Assembly (NCBI GenBank): GCA_026004455.1
Contig: BPJE01000001.1
Coordinates: 1-64,000, forward strand
From: Patescibacteria group bacterium
GTDB taxonomy: Bacteria > Patescibacteriota > Microgenomatia > UBA1406 > GWC2-37-13
Direction: 5' to 3'
Length of the DNA: 64,000 nucleotides
Shown here: one piece after another, positions 42,883-51,535 of the stretch
Layout of the letters: every line of letters begins with the position of its first letter
Position numbering within the stretch: the first letter of the stretch is position 1
Made by a program: the position numbers and the translations under genes
Notes under the pieces: model-generated
Seen by the model: only the letters and a program-made list of their open reading frames with translations
The model's database searches: none
What the model was told of the DNA's origin: nothing

Positions 42883-43905
42883 TTAAACTATATTTATTAA
42901 TTTTAACTCATCAATTCTTGAAACTCCAGCAAAAATAAGCGCTAATCGATCAAAACCAATAGCAATTCCGCCACAAGGTTTAAGACCATATTTTAATGCT
43001 TCAATAAATCCTTTGTCAATGGGATGAATGATCTTACCATTTTTTCTTCTAATTTTATCTTCATTAAAAAATCTTTGTTCTTGCTCTTGCCAGTCAGTTA
43101 ACTCTGTATAACAATCACCTAACTCTACACCATTAATATAAAACTCAAATCTTTGAGCAGTTTTACCATCAGGATTTAATTTTGCTAAAGCAGCAAACTC
43201 CTTAGGATAATCATAAATCAAAGTTGGATAACCATTAATTCCCAATTTGGGTTCAATTTCTTGAACATAAATCTGCGACCAAATATCCTCATAACTAAAA
43301 TTATCAACTCGATAACCTTTTTCTTTTGCTTTTTTAATAAATAATTGATGATCAAAAAGTTCTTTTTCACTAATACCAGCATACCTCTCAAAAGCTTTAG
43401 ATACACTAATTTTCTCCCATTGACTAAAATTAATTTTTAATTTTGAATTATAATTTTGACTTTTGACTTTTGTCCGCCAGCTGGCGGATTGAATTTTCTT
43501 ATTAACATATTCCATCATCTCCAACACCTCATCAGCCAACTGTAAATAATCAACTCCCATCTTGTAAATCTCCAGCATATTAAACTCAAAAGAATGAAGC
43601 TTTGCTGGCGGATCACTATTTCTAAATGATTTGCCTAAATAATAACAATCACCAACCCCATAAGCTAGAAGCCTTTTTAAAAATAATTCTGGCGATGGAG
43701 TTAGATATAACTTTTCTTTTTTATCAAAATATCTAAACTCTGTCTCAAAAACTTCAAGATAACTTTCTGGAATTAAAGCTGGAGATAAAACCGGCAAATC
43801 AATTTTTAAATATCCTTTTTTTTCTAAAAACTCCTCAACTGCTTTTTGAACTGTAAGATAGATTTTATAATTTTCCAAATTTTCAATATTAGTCTGTATT
43901 TGCAT
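42883..43905 (-). CDS. epmA: EF-P lysyl-ligase EpmA (PoxA/GenX)
   Basis: 340 residues: a class II synthetase core resembling LysRS without the anticodon-binding domain. Class II motifs: motif 2 LGKSFRNSDPPAKLHSFEFN, LEIYKMGVDYLQLADEVLEM and motif 3 GIAIGFDRLALIFAG. The lack of an N-terminal OB domain and the adjacency to efp support EpmA over a tRNA synthetase. The mid-section (SASWRTKVKSQNYNSKLKIN) is encoded by a palindrome plus AAAAGTC repeat insertion (43440-43490), in-frame. No epmB or epmC is visible in the window, so the attached amino acid may be alpha-lysine rather than beta-lysine. Confidence 0.9.
   Translation of the reverse strand: MQIQTNIENLENYKIYLTVQKAVEEFLEKKGYLKIDLPVLSPALIPESYLEVFETEFRYFDKKEKLYLTPSPELFLKRLLAYGVGDCYYLGKSFRNSDPPAKLHSFEFNMLEIYKMGVDYLQLADEVLEMMEYVNKKIQSASWRTKVKSQNYNSKLKINFSQWEKISVSKAFERYAGISEKELFDHQLFIKKAKEKGYRVDNFSYEDIWSQIYVQEIEPKLGINGYPTLIYDYPKEFAALAKLNPDGKTAQRFEFYINGVELGDCYTELTDWQEQEQRFFNEDKIRRKNGKIIHPIDKGFIEALKYGLKPCGGIAIGFDRLALIFAGVSRIDELKLINIV
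43473..43488. repeat. Palindrome TCCGCCAGCTGGCGGA inside epmA
   Basis: Perfect copy of the dispersed palindrome, with TTTTGACTTTTGAC low-complexity sequence on one side, kept in-frame in epmA. It is identical to the copy within miaB. Confidence 0.8.
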
Positions 43906-43922
43906 AATTAAAAATATTTTTT

Positions 43923-43946
43923 AGAAATGTGATTAATCACATCTAT
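43923..43946. repeat. Decayed palindrome of the GTGATTAATCAC type
   Basis: In the gap between epmA and dnaJ, AGAAATGTGATTAATCACATCTAT is a near-perfect inverted repeat. It matches the TGTAGAGACGTGATTAATCACGTCTCTA repeats at 49434 and 50951. Confidence 0.6.
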
Positions 43947-43963
43947 AAATTATAAAAATGTAT

Positions 43964-44818
43964 TTATTCAATCTCTTTTTTTAGTTCTTCCAATAATTTC
44001 TTTGCCTTTCCAGAAACTCGCGAAGGAACAGTAATTTTAAAAACAACATATTGATCGCCTTTATGATAAGACTGTGGATGTGGTACTCCTTGACCACGAA
44101 GACGAACTGTTGTTCCTGATTGAGTACCTGGTCTTACTTTTAATTTTACCATTCCATTAATTGTCGGTACCTCAACTGTTCCACCTAAAACTGCCATTGG
44201 ATAAGAAATCTCTTTTTCAAAATAAATATCTTGCCCCTGTCTTTTAAAATAAGGGTGTGGTTTAACATGAATGTTTAAATCAAAGTCAGAAAACCTCATT
44301 CTCATTCCTTCATCAACACCAGCAGGAATTTTAATTGTTTTTTTTTCGCCTTTAACAATAATATCTTTTTGTGTCCCATTAACTGCTTCCTCAAAAGTTA
44401 AGGTAATCTCATAAACATCTCTTCTTTTTGCTCGTCTAGATCGAGAAAAAGGATTACTAAATCCAAAAAATTGCTCAAATATCTCAAAAGGATCAGAAAA
44501 TCCTTCAAAATCAAAGTCAGAAAAATCACCGCTAAAATTTGTATAAACTCTAAATGGACCTTGTTGATAATATTGACCACCACCTGAAGCCGATCCTGCT
44601 CCTCCCCTAAAAGCAGATTCACCATATTGATCATAAATTTGACGCTTTTGCGGATCTGATAAGACTTCAAATGCTTGATTTATTTGTTTGAACTTTTCTG
44701 TTGCTTCAGGAGATTTATTTCTATCTGGATGCCATTTTAAAGCCTGACGACGATAAGCCGCTTTAATTTCCTCATCAGTAGCATTTTTTGACACTCCCAA
44801 GATTTCATAATAGTCCAT
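43964..44818 (-). CDS. DnaJ-type co-chaperone (CbpA-like, no zinc domain)
   Basis: 284 residues. J-domain with [20 protein letters not shown] and the HPD loop ([15 protein letters not shown]). A Gly/Phe-rich linker ([18 protein letters not shown]) follows. The C-terminal peptide-binding domains then come directly, with [20 protein letters not shown]. The four CxxCxGxG zinc repeats of classical DnaJ are absent, so it is a type II/CbpA-like protein. As the only J-protein of the hrcA-grpE-dnaK cluster, it probably serves as the main partner of DnaK. Confidence 0.92.
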   Translation of the reverse strand: MDYYEILGVSKNATDEEIKAAYRRQALKWHPDRNKSPEATEKFKQINQAFEVLSDPQKRQIYDQYGESAFRGGAGSASGGGQYYQQGPFRVYTNFSGDFSDFDFEGFSDPFEIFEQFFGFSNPFSRSRRAKRRDVYEITLTFEEAVNGTQKDIIVKGEKKTIKIPAGVDEGMRMRFSDFDLNIHVKPHPYFKRQGQDIYFEKEISYPMAVLGGTVEVPTINGMVKLKVRPGTQSGTTVRLRGQGVPHPQSYHKGDQYVVFKITVPSRVSGKAKKLLEELKKEIE

Positions 44819-44831
44819 ATTATTAATATTA

Positions 44832-44867
44832 AAAGGACAGAACCTTTTTTCAAAAAGATTCTGTCCT
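44832..44867 (-). terminator. Hairpin between dnaK and dnaJ
   Basis: The 10-bp arms AAGGACAGAA and TTCTGTCCTT enclose CTTTTT/AAAAAG pairs, forming a long stem. On the minus strand it is followed by TTTAATATTAAT. It probably attenuates transcription from dnaK into dnaJ. The same arms occur at 818-846, so it may equally be a dispersed repeat that serves this function. Confidence 0.55.
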
Positions 44868-44885
44868 TAAAATTTTTGATTTTTG

Positions 44886-44901
44886 TTCGCCAACTGGCGA
44901 A
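44886..44901. repeat. Palindrome TTCGCCAACTGGCGAA
   Basis: Member of the TCCGCCARYTGGCGGA family with compensating changes at both ends (TT/AA in place of TC/GA at the tips), located between dnaK and the hairpin. Compensatory change suggests that base-pairing is maintained. Confidence 0.75.
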
Positions 44902-44920
44902 TTACTTTTTAATTTTTAAT

Positions 44921-46807
44921 TTAATTTACCACTTCTCCTTCCTCAACTTTTTTATCATTGTCTTTTTTCTCTTGGTTATTATTGGATGAACCAGCTGAAG
45001 TTTGCGCTGATCCACTTTGCTCGTAAATAGCTTGTCCAATTTTTGTCAACTCATCAGATAATTCTTTTGTTTTTGCCTCAATCTCCTCTTTGGTCCCTTT
45101 TTCCAAAAGTTCTTTTAATTCTTTTATTTTCTTTTCAACATTTTCTTTTACATCTTTTGGCGCTTTATCTCCAGCATCTCTTAAAGATTTTTCTGCTACA
45201 TAAATCATATTATCCGCTCTATTTCTTGCCTCAATTTTTTCTTTTTCTAATCGATCTTTTTCAGCATTTTTCTCTGCTTCTTCTTTCATTCTCTCAATCT
45301 CTTCTTTGCTTAAACCTGTTGACCCAGTAATTTTTATGCTTTGTGATTTACCAGTTGCCTTATCTTTTGCCGTCACTGATAATATTCCTGAAGCATCAAT
45401 ATCAAATGTCACTTCAATTTGAGGCACACCTCTTGGCGCTGGAGGAATACCATCTAAAATAAATCTACCTAAAGATTTGTTATCTTTCGCCATTGGCCTT
45501 TCTCCTTGCAAAATATGAATCTCAACTTGTGTTTGATTATCAGCGGCAGTTGAAAATACTTCGCTTTTTGATGTTGGAATAGTGGTATTTCTTGGAATAA
45601 GCGGAGTCATCACTCCACCCAAAGTCTCAACACCCAAAGTCAAAGGAGTGACATCAAGCAAAACCACATCTTTTGTCTCACCGGTTAAAACACCTGCTTG
45701 CACCGCTGCGCCAACGGCTACTACTTCATCTGGATTAACAGATCGATTTGGTTCTTTTCCAAAGAATTTTTTCACTTTTTCAACAATAAGTGGCATTCTT
45801 GTCATACCACCAACTAAAACAACTTCATCAACTTTACTAACATCAACTTTTGCATCTTTTAAACATTTTTTCACTGGTTCAAATGACTTATCAACCAAAT
45901 GCTCAACTAAAGATTCTAATTTTGCTCTTGTTAATTTCATCACAAAATGTAATGGTTGCCCATCTTTAACGGTAATAAATGGTAAATTAACCTCAGTTTC
46001 AAGTGATGAAGAAAGCTCTATTTTTGCTTTTTCTGCTGCATCTCTTAATCTTTGTAATGCTTGCGGATCTTTTTTTAAATCAATTCCATACTCTTTTTTA
46101 AACTCATCAGCAAAATAATTCAAAATCACTTGATCAAAATCATCGCCTCCTAAATGAGTATCCCCATTAGTGGCTTTGACTTGAAAAACACCTTCACCAA
46201 GCTCTAAAACTGTAATATCAAAAGTACCACCACCAAGATCATAAACAGCAATTGTGTGGGCATGTTTTTTATCAAGTCCATAAGCTAAAGAAGCAGCTGT
46301 TGGTTCATTAATAATTCTCACTACTTCAAGTCCAGCAATCTCACCAGCTTGTTTTGTCGCTTGTCTTTGAGAATCATCAAAATAAGCAGGAACAGTAATT
46401 ACTGCTTTTTCCACTTTTTCTCCTAAATATGCCTCAGCATCAGCTTTAATTTTTTGTAAAATCATTGCTGAAATTTCTTGCGGAGTATAAGTTTTTCCCT
46501 CAACCTCAACGACCGCCATCCCATCTCTTCCTTCTTTTATTTTATAAGGTAACCATTTCATATCATATTGAACAGACTCATCATTAAAACGTCGCCCCAT
46601 TAATCTTTTAATAGAAAAAATTGTGTTTTTTGGATTAATAATCATCTGTCTTTTTGCCACATCACCAACTACTCGTTTTACCGGATCAACTACTGATGGA
46701 ATCACATTTCTTCCTTCAGCTGAATGAATAACTTTTGGTTTACCACCCTCCATCACTGCCACACAAGAATTAGTTGTGCCAAGATCAATACCAATTATTT
46801 TTGCCAT
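44921..46807 (-). CDS. dnaK: Chaperone DnaK (Hsp70)
   Basis: 628 residues. ATPase domain: [57 protein letters not shown] and [13 protein letters not shown]. Substrate domain: [20 protein letters not shown] and [15 protein letters not shown]-terminal lid and Ser/Gln/Asn-rich tail follow. It is 19 bases after grpE in the standard hrcA-grpE-dnaK order. Confidence 0.98.
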   Translation of the reverse strand: MAKIIGIDLGTTNSCVAVMEGGKPKVIHSAEGRNVIPSVVDPVKRVVGDVAKRQMIINPKNTIFSIKRLMGRRFNDESVQYDMKWLPYKIKEGRDGMAVVEVEGKTYTPQEISAMILQKIKADAEAYLGEKVEKAVITVPAYFDDSQRQATKQAGEIAGLEVVRIINEPTAASLAYGLDKKHAHTIAVYDLGGGTFDITVLELGEGVFQVKATNGDTHLGGDDFDQVILNYFADEFKKEYGIDLKKDPQALQRLRDAAEKAKIELSSSLETEVNLPFITVKDGQPLHFVMKLTRAKLESLVEHLVDKSFEPVKKCLKDAKVDVSKVDEVVLVGGMTRMPLIVEKVKKFFGKEPNRSVNPDEVVAVGAAVQAGVLTGETKDVVLLDVTPLTLGVETLGGVMTPLIPRNTTIPTSKSEVFSTAADNQTQVEIHILQGERPMAKDNKSLGRFILDGIPPAPRGVPQIEVTFDIDASGILSVTAKDKATGKSQSIKITGSTGLSKEEIERMKEEAEKNAEKDRLEKEKIEARNRADNMIYVAEKSLRDAGDKAPKDVKENVEKKIKELKELLEKGTKEEIEAKTKELSDELTKIGQAIYEQSGSAQTSAGSSNNNQEKKDNDKKVEEGEVVN

Positions 46808-46825
46808 AGTTTTAAAAATATAAAC

Positions 46826-47317
46826 TTATAATTTATTTTTTGTTACTCTAACTTGAGCAACACGCAAAATAACATTATTTAACTTATAACCTTTTCTTAA
46901 CACCTCGATAACAATATTATCTTTTTCACCTTTAACAATATCGATCGCTTCCGCTACTTCTGGATCAAAAACTTTATTTAAAACATCAATTTCTTCTAAT
47001 CCTTCTTCTTTTAAAACTTGCAACAACTCATCTTTTGCCATTTTTAATCCTTGATCTTTAATAAAAACTTCAGCTTTATCCAAGATGTCAAGAAAAGGTA
47101 AAAGTTTTAAAATTAAATTTTTATTAGCATTTTTAATAATTTTCTCTTTTTCATCAATAATTCTTTTTTCCAAATTTTGATAATCAGCTAAAGCTCTTAA
47201 ATATTTATTTTTTATATCCTCAACTTGTTTTTTTAACTCTTCTATTTGATTTTTTAAATCAATAATCTCTTTTTCAAATTCTTCTTTTTTTTTATCGTTT
47301 TGTTTTTTCTTATCCAT
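46826..47317 (-). CDS. grpE: Nucleotide exchange factor GrpE
   Basis: 163 residues. A long charged coiled-coil at residues 10-60 (EKEIIDLKNQIEELKKQVED) leads to the helical bundle and the beta domain. The beta domain has the family signature VFDPEVAEAIDIVKGEKDNI and VLRKGYKLNNVILRVAQVRV. GrpE releases ADP from DnaK. It starts 14 bases after hrcA. Confidence 0.95.
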   Translation of the reverse strand: MDKKKQNDKKKEEFEKEIIDLKNQIEELKKQVEDIKNKYLRALADYQNLEKRIIDEKEKIIKNANKNLILKLLPFLDILDKAEVFIKDQGLKMAKDELLQVLKEEGLEEIDVLNKVFDPEVAEAIDIVKGEKDNIVIEVLRKGYKLNNVILRVAQVRVTKNKL

Positions 47318-47331
47318 ATTTAAAAATTAAT

Positions 47332-48072
47332 TTATAATCCTTGTTCTTGAATAATTTGTTCAAGTAATTTGGAAAAATATCTAATTTGAGGTATAATTAA
47401 ATCATAATACATTCTTTTTGATCCAATTACACCAACAATTCCTTTAAGGTTTCTTCCTTCAAACTCTCCCCATATACTACCACAAACATCAAGGCTGGGA
47501 TCATGAAAATCATCTTCTCCAAGCATACAACGGACTTCTTCATCAATTCGCTCAAATTCATCTATAATTCTTTCCCAAAAATTCACTTCATCAAGTCGAC
47601 TAAAAAGATGTCGAGAAATATCAAAATCTAAAAACTCTGGTTGATTTAAAAGATTAGCCAAACCAGCATAATAAACATCACCATAGTTTGTCGCAATCAA
47701 AGATAAAAGCCCAGTTTTTTGAGACAAAACTTTTGCTGATTGTGAAAGTAATCGATGAGTTTCATTTCTTTCATCCCAAATACTGTTTTTGTAAGAAACT
47801 TCTTCTGTTGTTGAAAGCTCCTTCTCTTTCATTAAATTTTTAATATAAAATCTAAAACCTTTGGCAGATGGAATTCGACCTGAAGAAAAATGAGTTTTTT
47901 TTAAATAACCTTTTTTTGCTAACTCAACCATCTCGTTGCGAATTGTTGCTGGAGAAACTCCAATTTTATACTTTTTTTCCAATATTTCACTACCAACCGG
48001 TTCACCAGTTTCGGTATATTCTTTAATAATTACTTTTAAAATATCTATTTGTCTTTGAGTTAGGTCTTCCAT
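47332..48072 (-). CDS. hrcA: Heat-inducible transcription repressor HrcA
   Basis: 246 residues, shorter than typical HrcA (about 340). The N-terminal winged helix is clear: LTQRQIDILKVIIKEYTETG, VSPATIRNEMVELAKKGYLK and THFSSGRIPSAKGFRFYI. The C-terminal GAF-like region keeps only part of the family domain, ending with IVGVIGSKRMYYDLIIPQIR. It heads the operon and should repress it through the CIRCE-like site at 48103-48129. Confidence 0.9.
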   Translation of the reverse strand: MEDLTQRQIDILKVIIKEYTETGEPVGSEILEKKYKIGVSPATIRNEMVELAKKGYLKKTHFSSGRIPSAKGFRFYIKNLMKEKELSTTEEVSYKNSIWDERNETHRLLSQSAKVLSQKTGLLSLIATNYGDVYYAGLANLLNQPEFLDFDISRHLFSRLDEVNFWERIIDEFERIDEEVRCMLGEDDFHDPSLDVCGSIWGEFEGRNLKGIVGVIGSKRMYYDLIIPQIRYFSKLLEQIIQEQGL

Positions 48073-48102
48073 AGTTGAATTTAAAAAATAATAACAACTA
48101 TA

Positions 48103-48137
48103 TTAGCAAATATACAATAACTCTGCTAATCTGTCAA
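48103..48137 (-). promoter_or_regulatory. hrcA operon promoter with CIRCE-like operator
   Basis: On the minus strand, -35 TTGACA (48132-48137) and -10 TATATT (48109-48114) lie 17 bases apart. Between and across them is a 9-9-9 inverted repeat (48103-48129), with TTAGCA outer arms matching the TTAGCACTC/GAGTGCTAA CIRCE geometry but inner bases changed (7 of 9 symmetric). Overlap with the promoter fits repression by HrcA. Confidence 0.8.
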
Positions 48138-48150
48138 GAGGATTTTTTGT

Positions 48151-48156
48151 TATAAT
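48151..48156 (+). promoter_or_regulatory. Extended -10 of the nudix gene (leaderless)
   Basis: TGTTATAAT (TG, one base, TATAAT) ends six bases before the ATG at 48163, so the transcript would begin at or near the start codon. It diverges from the hrcA promoter about 15 bases away. Confidence 0.6.
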
Positions 48157-48162
48157 TTATTT

Positions 48163-48570
48163 ATGTTGAAAAAATTTTATGTTATTTTGGCTGTTGGCGC
48201 TTTTATAATTGATAAAAATAAACTTTTAATTGTTAAAAAATCACCTCTAGAAAAAATTGATGCTGGTTTATGGACAATTCCTGGTGGAAAAATTGAAAAA
48301 AATGAACCAATAATTGAGGGTTTAAAAAGAGAAATAAAAGAAGAGGTTAATCTTGAAATTAACTCTTATCAATGGATTGGTGAAGATGTTTTTGAAAGTA
48401 ATGGTTTTTATTTTCATGCACAGCATTTTTTGTGTAAACCGAAAAAAGCTGCCAATCAAAAAATAAAATTAGAGAAAAGTTTAACAGATTATTATTGGTT
48501 ACAAAAAGAAGAGATTGAAAAATTTCAATTTCCAAAAAATATTAAAAAAAGAATTTTGCAGATTTTATGA
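48163..48570 (+). CDS. NUDIX hydrolase
   Basis: 135 residues with the nudix box GGKIEKNEPIIEGLKREIKE followed by EVNLE (G-x5-E-x7-RE-x2-EE). The Gly after EE is replaced by Asn, so the box is slightly degenerate but all catalytic acids are kept. It probably hydrolyses a nucleoside diphosphate derivative (MutT-like or ADP-ribose-like). Its stop overlaps the nfo start (ATGA), linking it to DNA-repair functions. Confidence 0.88.
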   Translation: MLKKFYVILAVGAFIIDKNKLLIVKKSPLEKIDAGLWTIPGGKIEKNEPIIEGLKREIKEEVNLEINSYQWIGEDVFESNGFYFHAQHFLCKPKKAANQKIKLEKSLTDYYWLQKEEIEKFQFPKNIKKRILQIL

Positions 48571-49397
48571 AACTTGGCGCTCATCAATCAATTACAGGCG
48601 GCTATACAGAGGCATTAAAAAGAATAAAAAATATTGGTGGTAATACTCTGCAAATTTTTTCTTCATCTCCACGTGGTTGGAGTTTTAACAAAATTGACGA
48701 TAAACAAATTAATGATTTTATTAATTTAAAAAGTCAACTAGAAATTGATCCTGTTTATTTTCATGCCTCATATCTAATAAATCTTGCTGATGAAGGAAAA
48801 ATCGGTCAACTCTCTAAATTATCTTTAATTAATGAACTAAATTTAGCATCAAAACTTAATATTAAAGGATCAATAGTTCATTTAGGATCATACAAAAATC
48901 AAATATCAAATATAAAATATCAAATATTAATAAACAACATCAAAGAAATCTTGTCTAAAACTCCAGAAAATACTTATTTTATTATTGAAAATGCTGGAAC
49001 AAGAAAAATCGGTCAAACATTAGAGGAGATCTCTCAAATTGTTAAAGATCTAAATAATTCAAGAATTAGATTGTGTTTTGATACTTGCCATTTATTCTCC
49101 AATGGTTATAAATTTGAAAATAATAAAGAATTAGATGATTTTCTAAATAAACTTAATTCTTTAAATTTACTAAATATTTTAGAAGTTTGGCATTTAAATG
49201 ATAGCCGTGATGATTTTAATTCTGGAAAAGATAGACATGAAAATATTGGTCAAGGAAAAATTAGCATTGAAGAATTTAAAACTCTTCTTAATCATCCAAA
49301 AACAAAAAATTATCCTTTTATCATTGAAACTCCAGGGTTTAAAAATCAAGGCCCAGATAAAGAAAATTTAGATATTTTAAAATCATTAATTGTTTAA
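48567..49397 (+). CDS. nfo: Endonuclease IV
   Basis: 276 residues: an AP endonuclease TIM barrel with three-zinc site ligands. Motifs: LGAHQSITGGYTEALKRI, NTLQIFSSSPRGW, VHLGSYK, IIENAGTRKIGQTLEE (Glu), CFDTCHLFSNGY (Asp, His) and LNDSRDDFNSGKDRHENIGQ, with a final IIETPGF. It cuts abasic sites in DNA. It overlaps the nudix gene by four bases. Confidence 0.94.
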   Translation: MKLGAHQSITGGYTEALKRIKNIGGNTLQIFSSSPRGWSFNKIDDKQINDFINLKSQLEIDPVYFHASYLINLADEGKIGQLSKLSLINELNLASKLNIKGSIVHLGSYKNQISNIKYQILINNIKEILSKTPENTYFIIENAGTRKIGQTLEEISQIVKDLNNSRIRLCFDTCHLFSNGYKFENNKELDDFLNKLNSLNLLNILEVWHLNDSRDDFNSGKDRHENIGQGKISIEEFKTLLNHPKTKNYPFIIETPGFKNQGPDKENLDILKSLIV

Positions 49398-49433
49398 TTT
49401 TTTAGAGAAAATTAATTAATCAAATCAAAATGT

Positions 49434-49585
49434 TGTAGAGATGTTAACTAATCACGTCTCTATTGAATTTTGTATAATTAATTATCTCATAGATGGGATA
49501 TAATTACTATTTTAATGTCATCCCGAAATTGTTTCGGGATCTCAAATAAATAAAAGAGATGCTGAAATGAATTCAGCATGATATT
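49434..49585. repeat. Two palindromic repeat elements between nfo and cca
   Basis: The 211-base gap holds TGTAGAGATG...CACGTCTCTA (49434-49462) and then ATGTCATCCCGAAATTGTTTCGGGATCTC with GCTGAAATGAATTCAGC (49515-49580). The first family recurs at 43923 and 50951, the second (inverted) at 30250. No coding frame is seen in this gap. Confidence 0.7.
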
Positions 49586-49608
49586 TATGTTTCAATCATA
49601 ATTATCTC

Positions 49609-50946
49609 ATGTTTAAATTACCTCAAGAAATAAAAAATATTTTTGAAGTTTTTAAAAAACATGATTTTGAGATTTATTTAGTTGGTGGTGCAGTGAGAGA
49701 TTTTTTACTTGGAAAAACACCAACTAATTTTGATTTTACCACCAATGCTCTACCCGCCCAAATCCAAAAACTTTTTCCTGAATCATTTTATAACAACAAT
49801 TATGGTACTGTCTCAATCCCTTTAAAATCAGATGCTATTGTTGAGATTACTCCTTTTAGAAAAGAATCAGATTATCAAGATTATCGTCATCCAGAAAAAA
49901 TCGAATGGGCAAAAACATTAGAAGAAGATCTTTCTCGGCGAGATTTTACTATTAATACCATTGCTTATGATGGTAAAAAAATCATTGATCCTTTTAAAGG
50001 GCAAGATGATTTAAAAAATAAAATTATTAAAACTGTTGGTGATCCTGATAAAAGATTTTCTGAAGATGCTTTAAGATTAATAAGAGCAATTAGATTTGCT
50101 TCACAACTAGGATTTTTAATTGAAGAAAAAACTCGCCAATCAATTGAAAAAAATAGTGAACTAATTACCAAAATTTCCTGGGAAAGAATCAGAGATGAAT
50201 TTTTAAAAATTTTAAAAAGCGATCATCCCTCTGAAGGAGTTTTATTTTTAAGAAATACAAAACTTTTAAAATATATTTTACCAGAGCTTGATATCTGCTT
50301 TGCCATCCCGCAAAAAAGCCCAAAACGCCATCATATTTATGATGTTGGTACTCATTTAGTAATGTCTTTAAAATATTGTCCTTCAAAAGATGAGATCACT
50401 CGTTTTGCCACTTTAATTCACGATATAGGAAAAGCCCAAACTTTTAAAAAAGACGAAAAAACCGGCTTAATTACTTTTTATAATCACGAAGTTATTGGTA
50501 AAAAATTAGCGGAAAAAATCGCTGATAGATTTAAACTTTCCAATAAACAAAAAGAAAAATTAGTTCGTTTAGTTCAATATCATCAATTTACTGTTTCAGA
50601 GATCCAAACTGATAAAGCCATTAGAAGATTTATCAGACAAGTTGGTAAAGAATATCTTCAAGATATTTTAGATCTTCGTGTTGGTGATAGAGTTGGTTCA
50701 GGAGCTAAACCAACCTCTTGGCGATTTGAACTTTTTAAAAAAAGATTAATTGAAGTTCAAAAACAACCATTTAAAATCACTGATCTTAAGATAAATGGCA
50801 ATGAAATAATGAAAATTTTAAATATTAAACCTGGTCCAAAAGTCGGCCAAGTTTTAAAAAAATTGTTTGATGATGTTGTTAATAAAAAAATAGAAAATAA
50901 GAAAGAAGTTCTAATTAAAGAAGTTAAACGCTTGGGTAATATTTAA
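49609..50946 (+). CDS. cca: CCA tRNA nucleotidyltransferase with HD domain
   Basis: 445 residues. Nucleotidyltransferase head: YLVGGAVRDFLLG and NFDFTTNA (the DxD-like pair). Then RRDFTINTIAY, EDALRLIRAIRFASQLGF (RNA-binding motif) and an HD-hydrolase domain with FATLIHDIGKAQTF. Poly-A polymerase differs little; CCA addition is favoured because the one tRNA gene in this window lacks an encoded CCA. Confidence 0.92.
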   Translation: MFKLPQEIKNIFEVFKKHDFEIYLVGGAVRDFLLGKTPTNFDFTTNALPAQIQKLFPESFYNNNYGTVSIPLKSDAIVEITPFRKESDYQDYRHPEKIEWAKTLEEDLSRRDFTINTIAYDGKKIIDPFKGQDDLKNKIIKTVGDPDKRFSEDALRLIRAIRFASQLGFLIEEKTRQSIEKNSELITKISWERIRDEFLKILKSDHPSEGVLFLRNTKLLKYILPELDICFAIPQKSPKRHHIYDVGTHLVMSLKYCPSKDEITRFATLIHDIGKAQTFKKDEKTGLITFYNHEVIGKKLAEKIADRFKLSNKQKEKLVRLVQYHQFTVSEIQTDKAIRRFIRQVGKEYLQDILDLRVGDRVGSGAKPTSWRFELFKKRLIEVQKQPFKITDLKINGNEIMKILNIKPGPKVGQVLKKLFDDVVNKKIENKKEVLIKEVKRLGNI

Positions 50947-50950
50947 ACAA

Positions 50951-50979
50951 TGTAGAGACGTGATTAATCACGTATCTAC
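50951..50979. repeat. Palindrome TGTAGAGACGTGATTAATCACGT
   Basis: Inverted repeat just after cca: TGTAGAGACGTGATT/AATCACGTATCTAC with one mismatch. Third member of the family at 43923 and 49434. It marks the boundary between the core genes and the less A+T-rich accessory segment. Confidence 0.7.
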
Positions 50980-51535
50980 TAATTTATGATTATAAACATG
51001 TTTCCGTCCTTGTACTTGAGTAGGTGAATTTGAAATTAAAAATAAACCTGGAAGGATTGCTTTTTCTTCTTTTAACATCTTTATCACTATATTGCTTAAA
51101 GGTTGGTAAATGCTGACGCCTTATTTTTTTGTTATACATTATCAAGTATCCAATTTTTCAAAACCACTTTCTGAGATTTTTTGTTTAAATTGATATGGCA
51201 ACATTTTCAGTTTTAATTGAATTCTTTAGGTAGTTAATTGGGTATTATATTTATTGTTTCATTTTTTAAAGATCTCTAAAGAGTTTATATTCATTCGCGT
51301 TTCAATTTGTATCAATTGTTTCACGTAGGGTATAAACATGACACCGATTCCCATAAACCTTACTTTATCATAGATATTCGTGCATTTTCGCTATCTAGAT
51401 TAGTTTCGAAAGTTGAATAAAGTAAATGTCCGCTAGGTCCCCTTAATATACATTTCTGAGGTGATTGTTGAATTCTTCGTTCAGTCATGAGTTTTATATA
51501 TTTATAACTTTTCTGAATTTGTTTGGGTCTTGTTT
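50980..51535. other. Non-coding or decayed segment downstream of cofE
   Basis: No long frame is present. On the minus strand there are short frames only: 42 codons (start MTERRIQQSPQKC, about 51488-51360), 31 codons (start MGIGVMFIPYVK) and 37 codons with LPGLFLISNSPTQVQG near 51079-50970. None resembles a known family. Base composition looks less A+T-rich than the core. It may be eroded sequence at the end of an acquired island, or carry small peptides. I saw no tRNA or clear terminator. Confidence 0.4.

Noticed and set aside
45582-46118. Long plus-strand frame (178 codons) opposite dnaK
   Set aside because: Mirror of a conserved coding strand; serine/threonine-rich composition and no known family.
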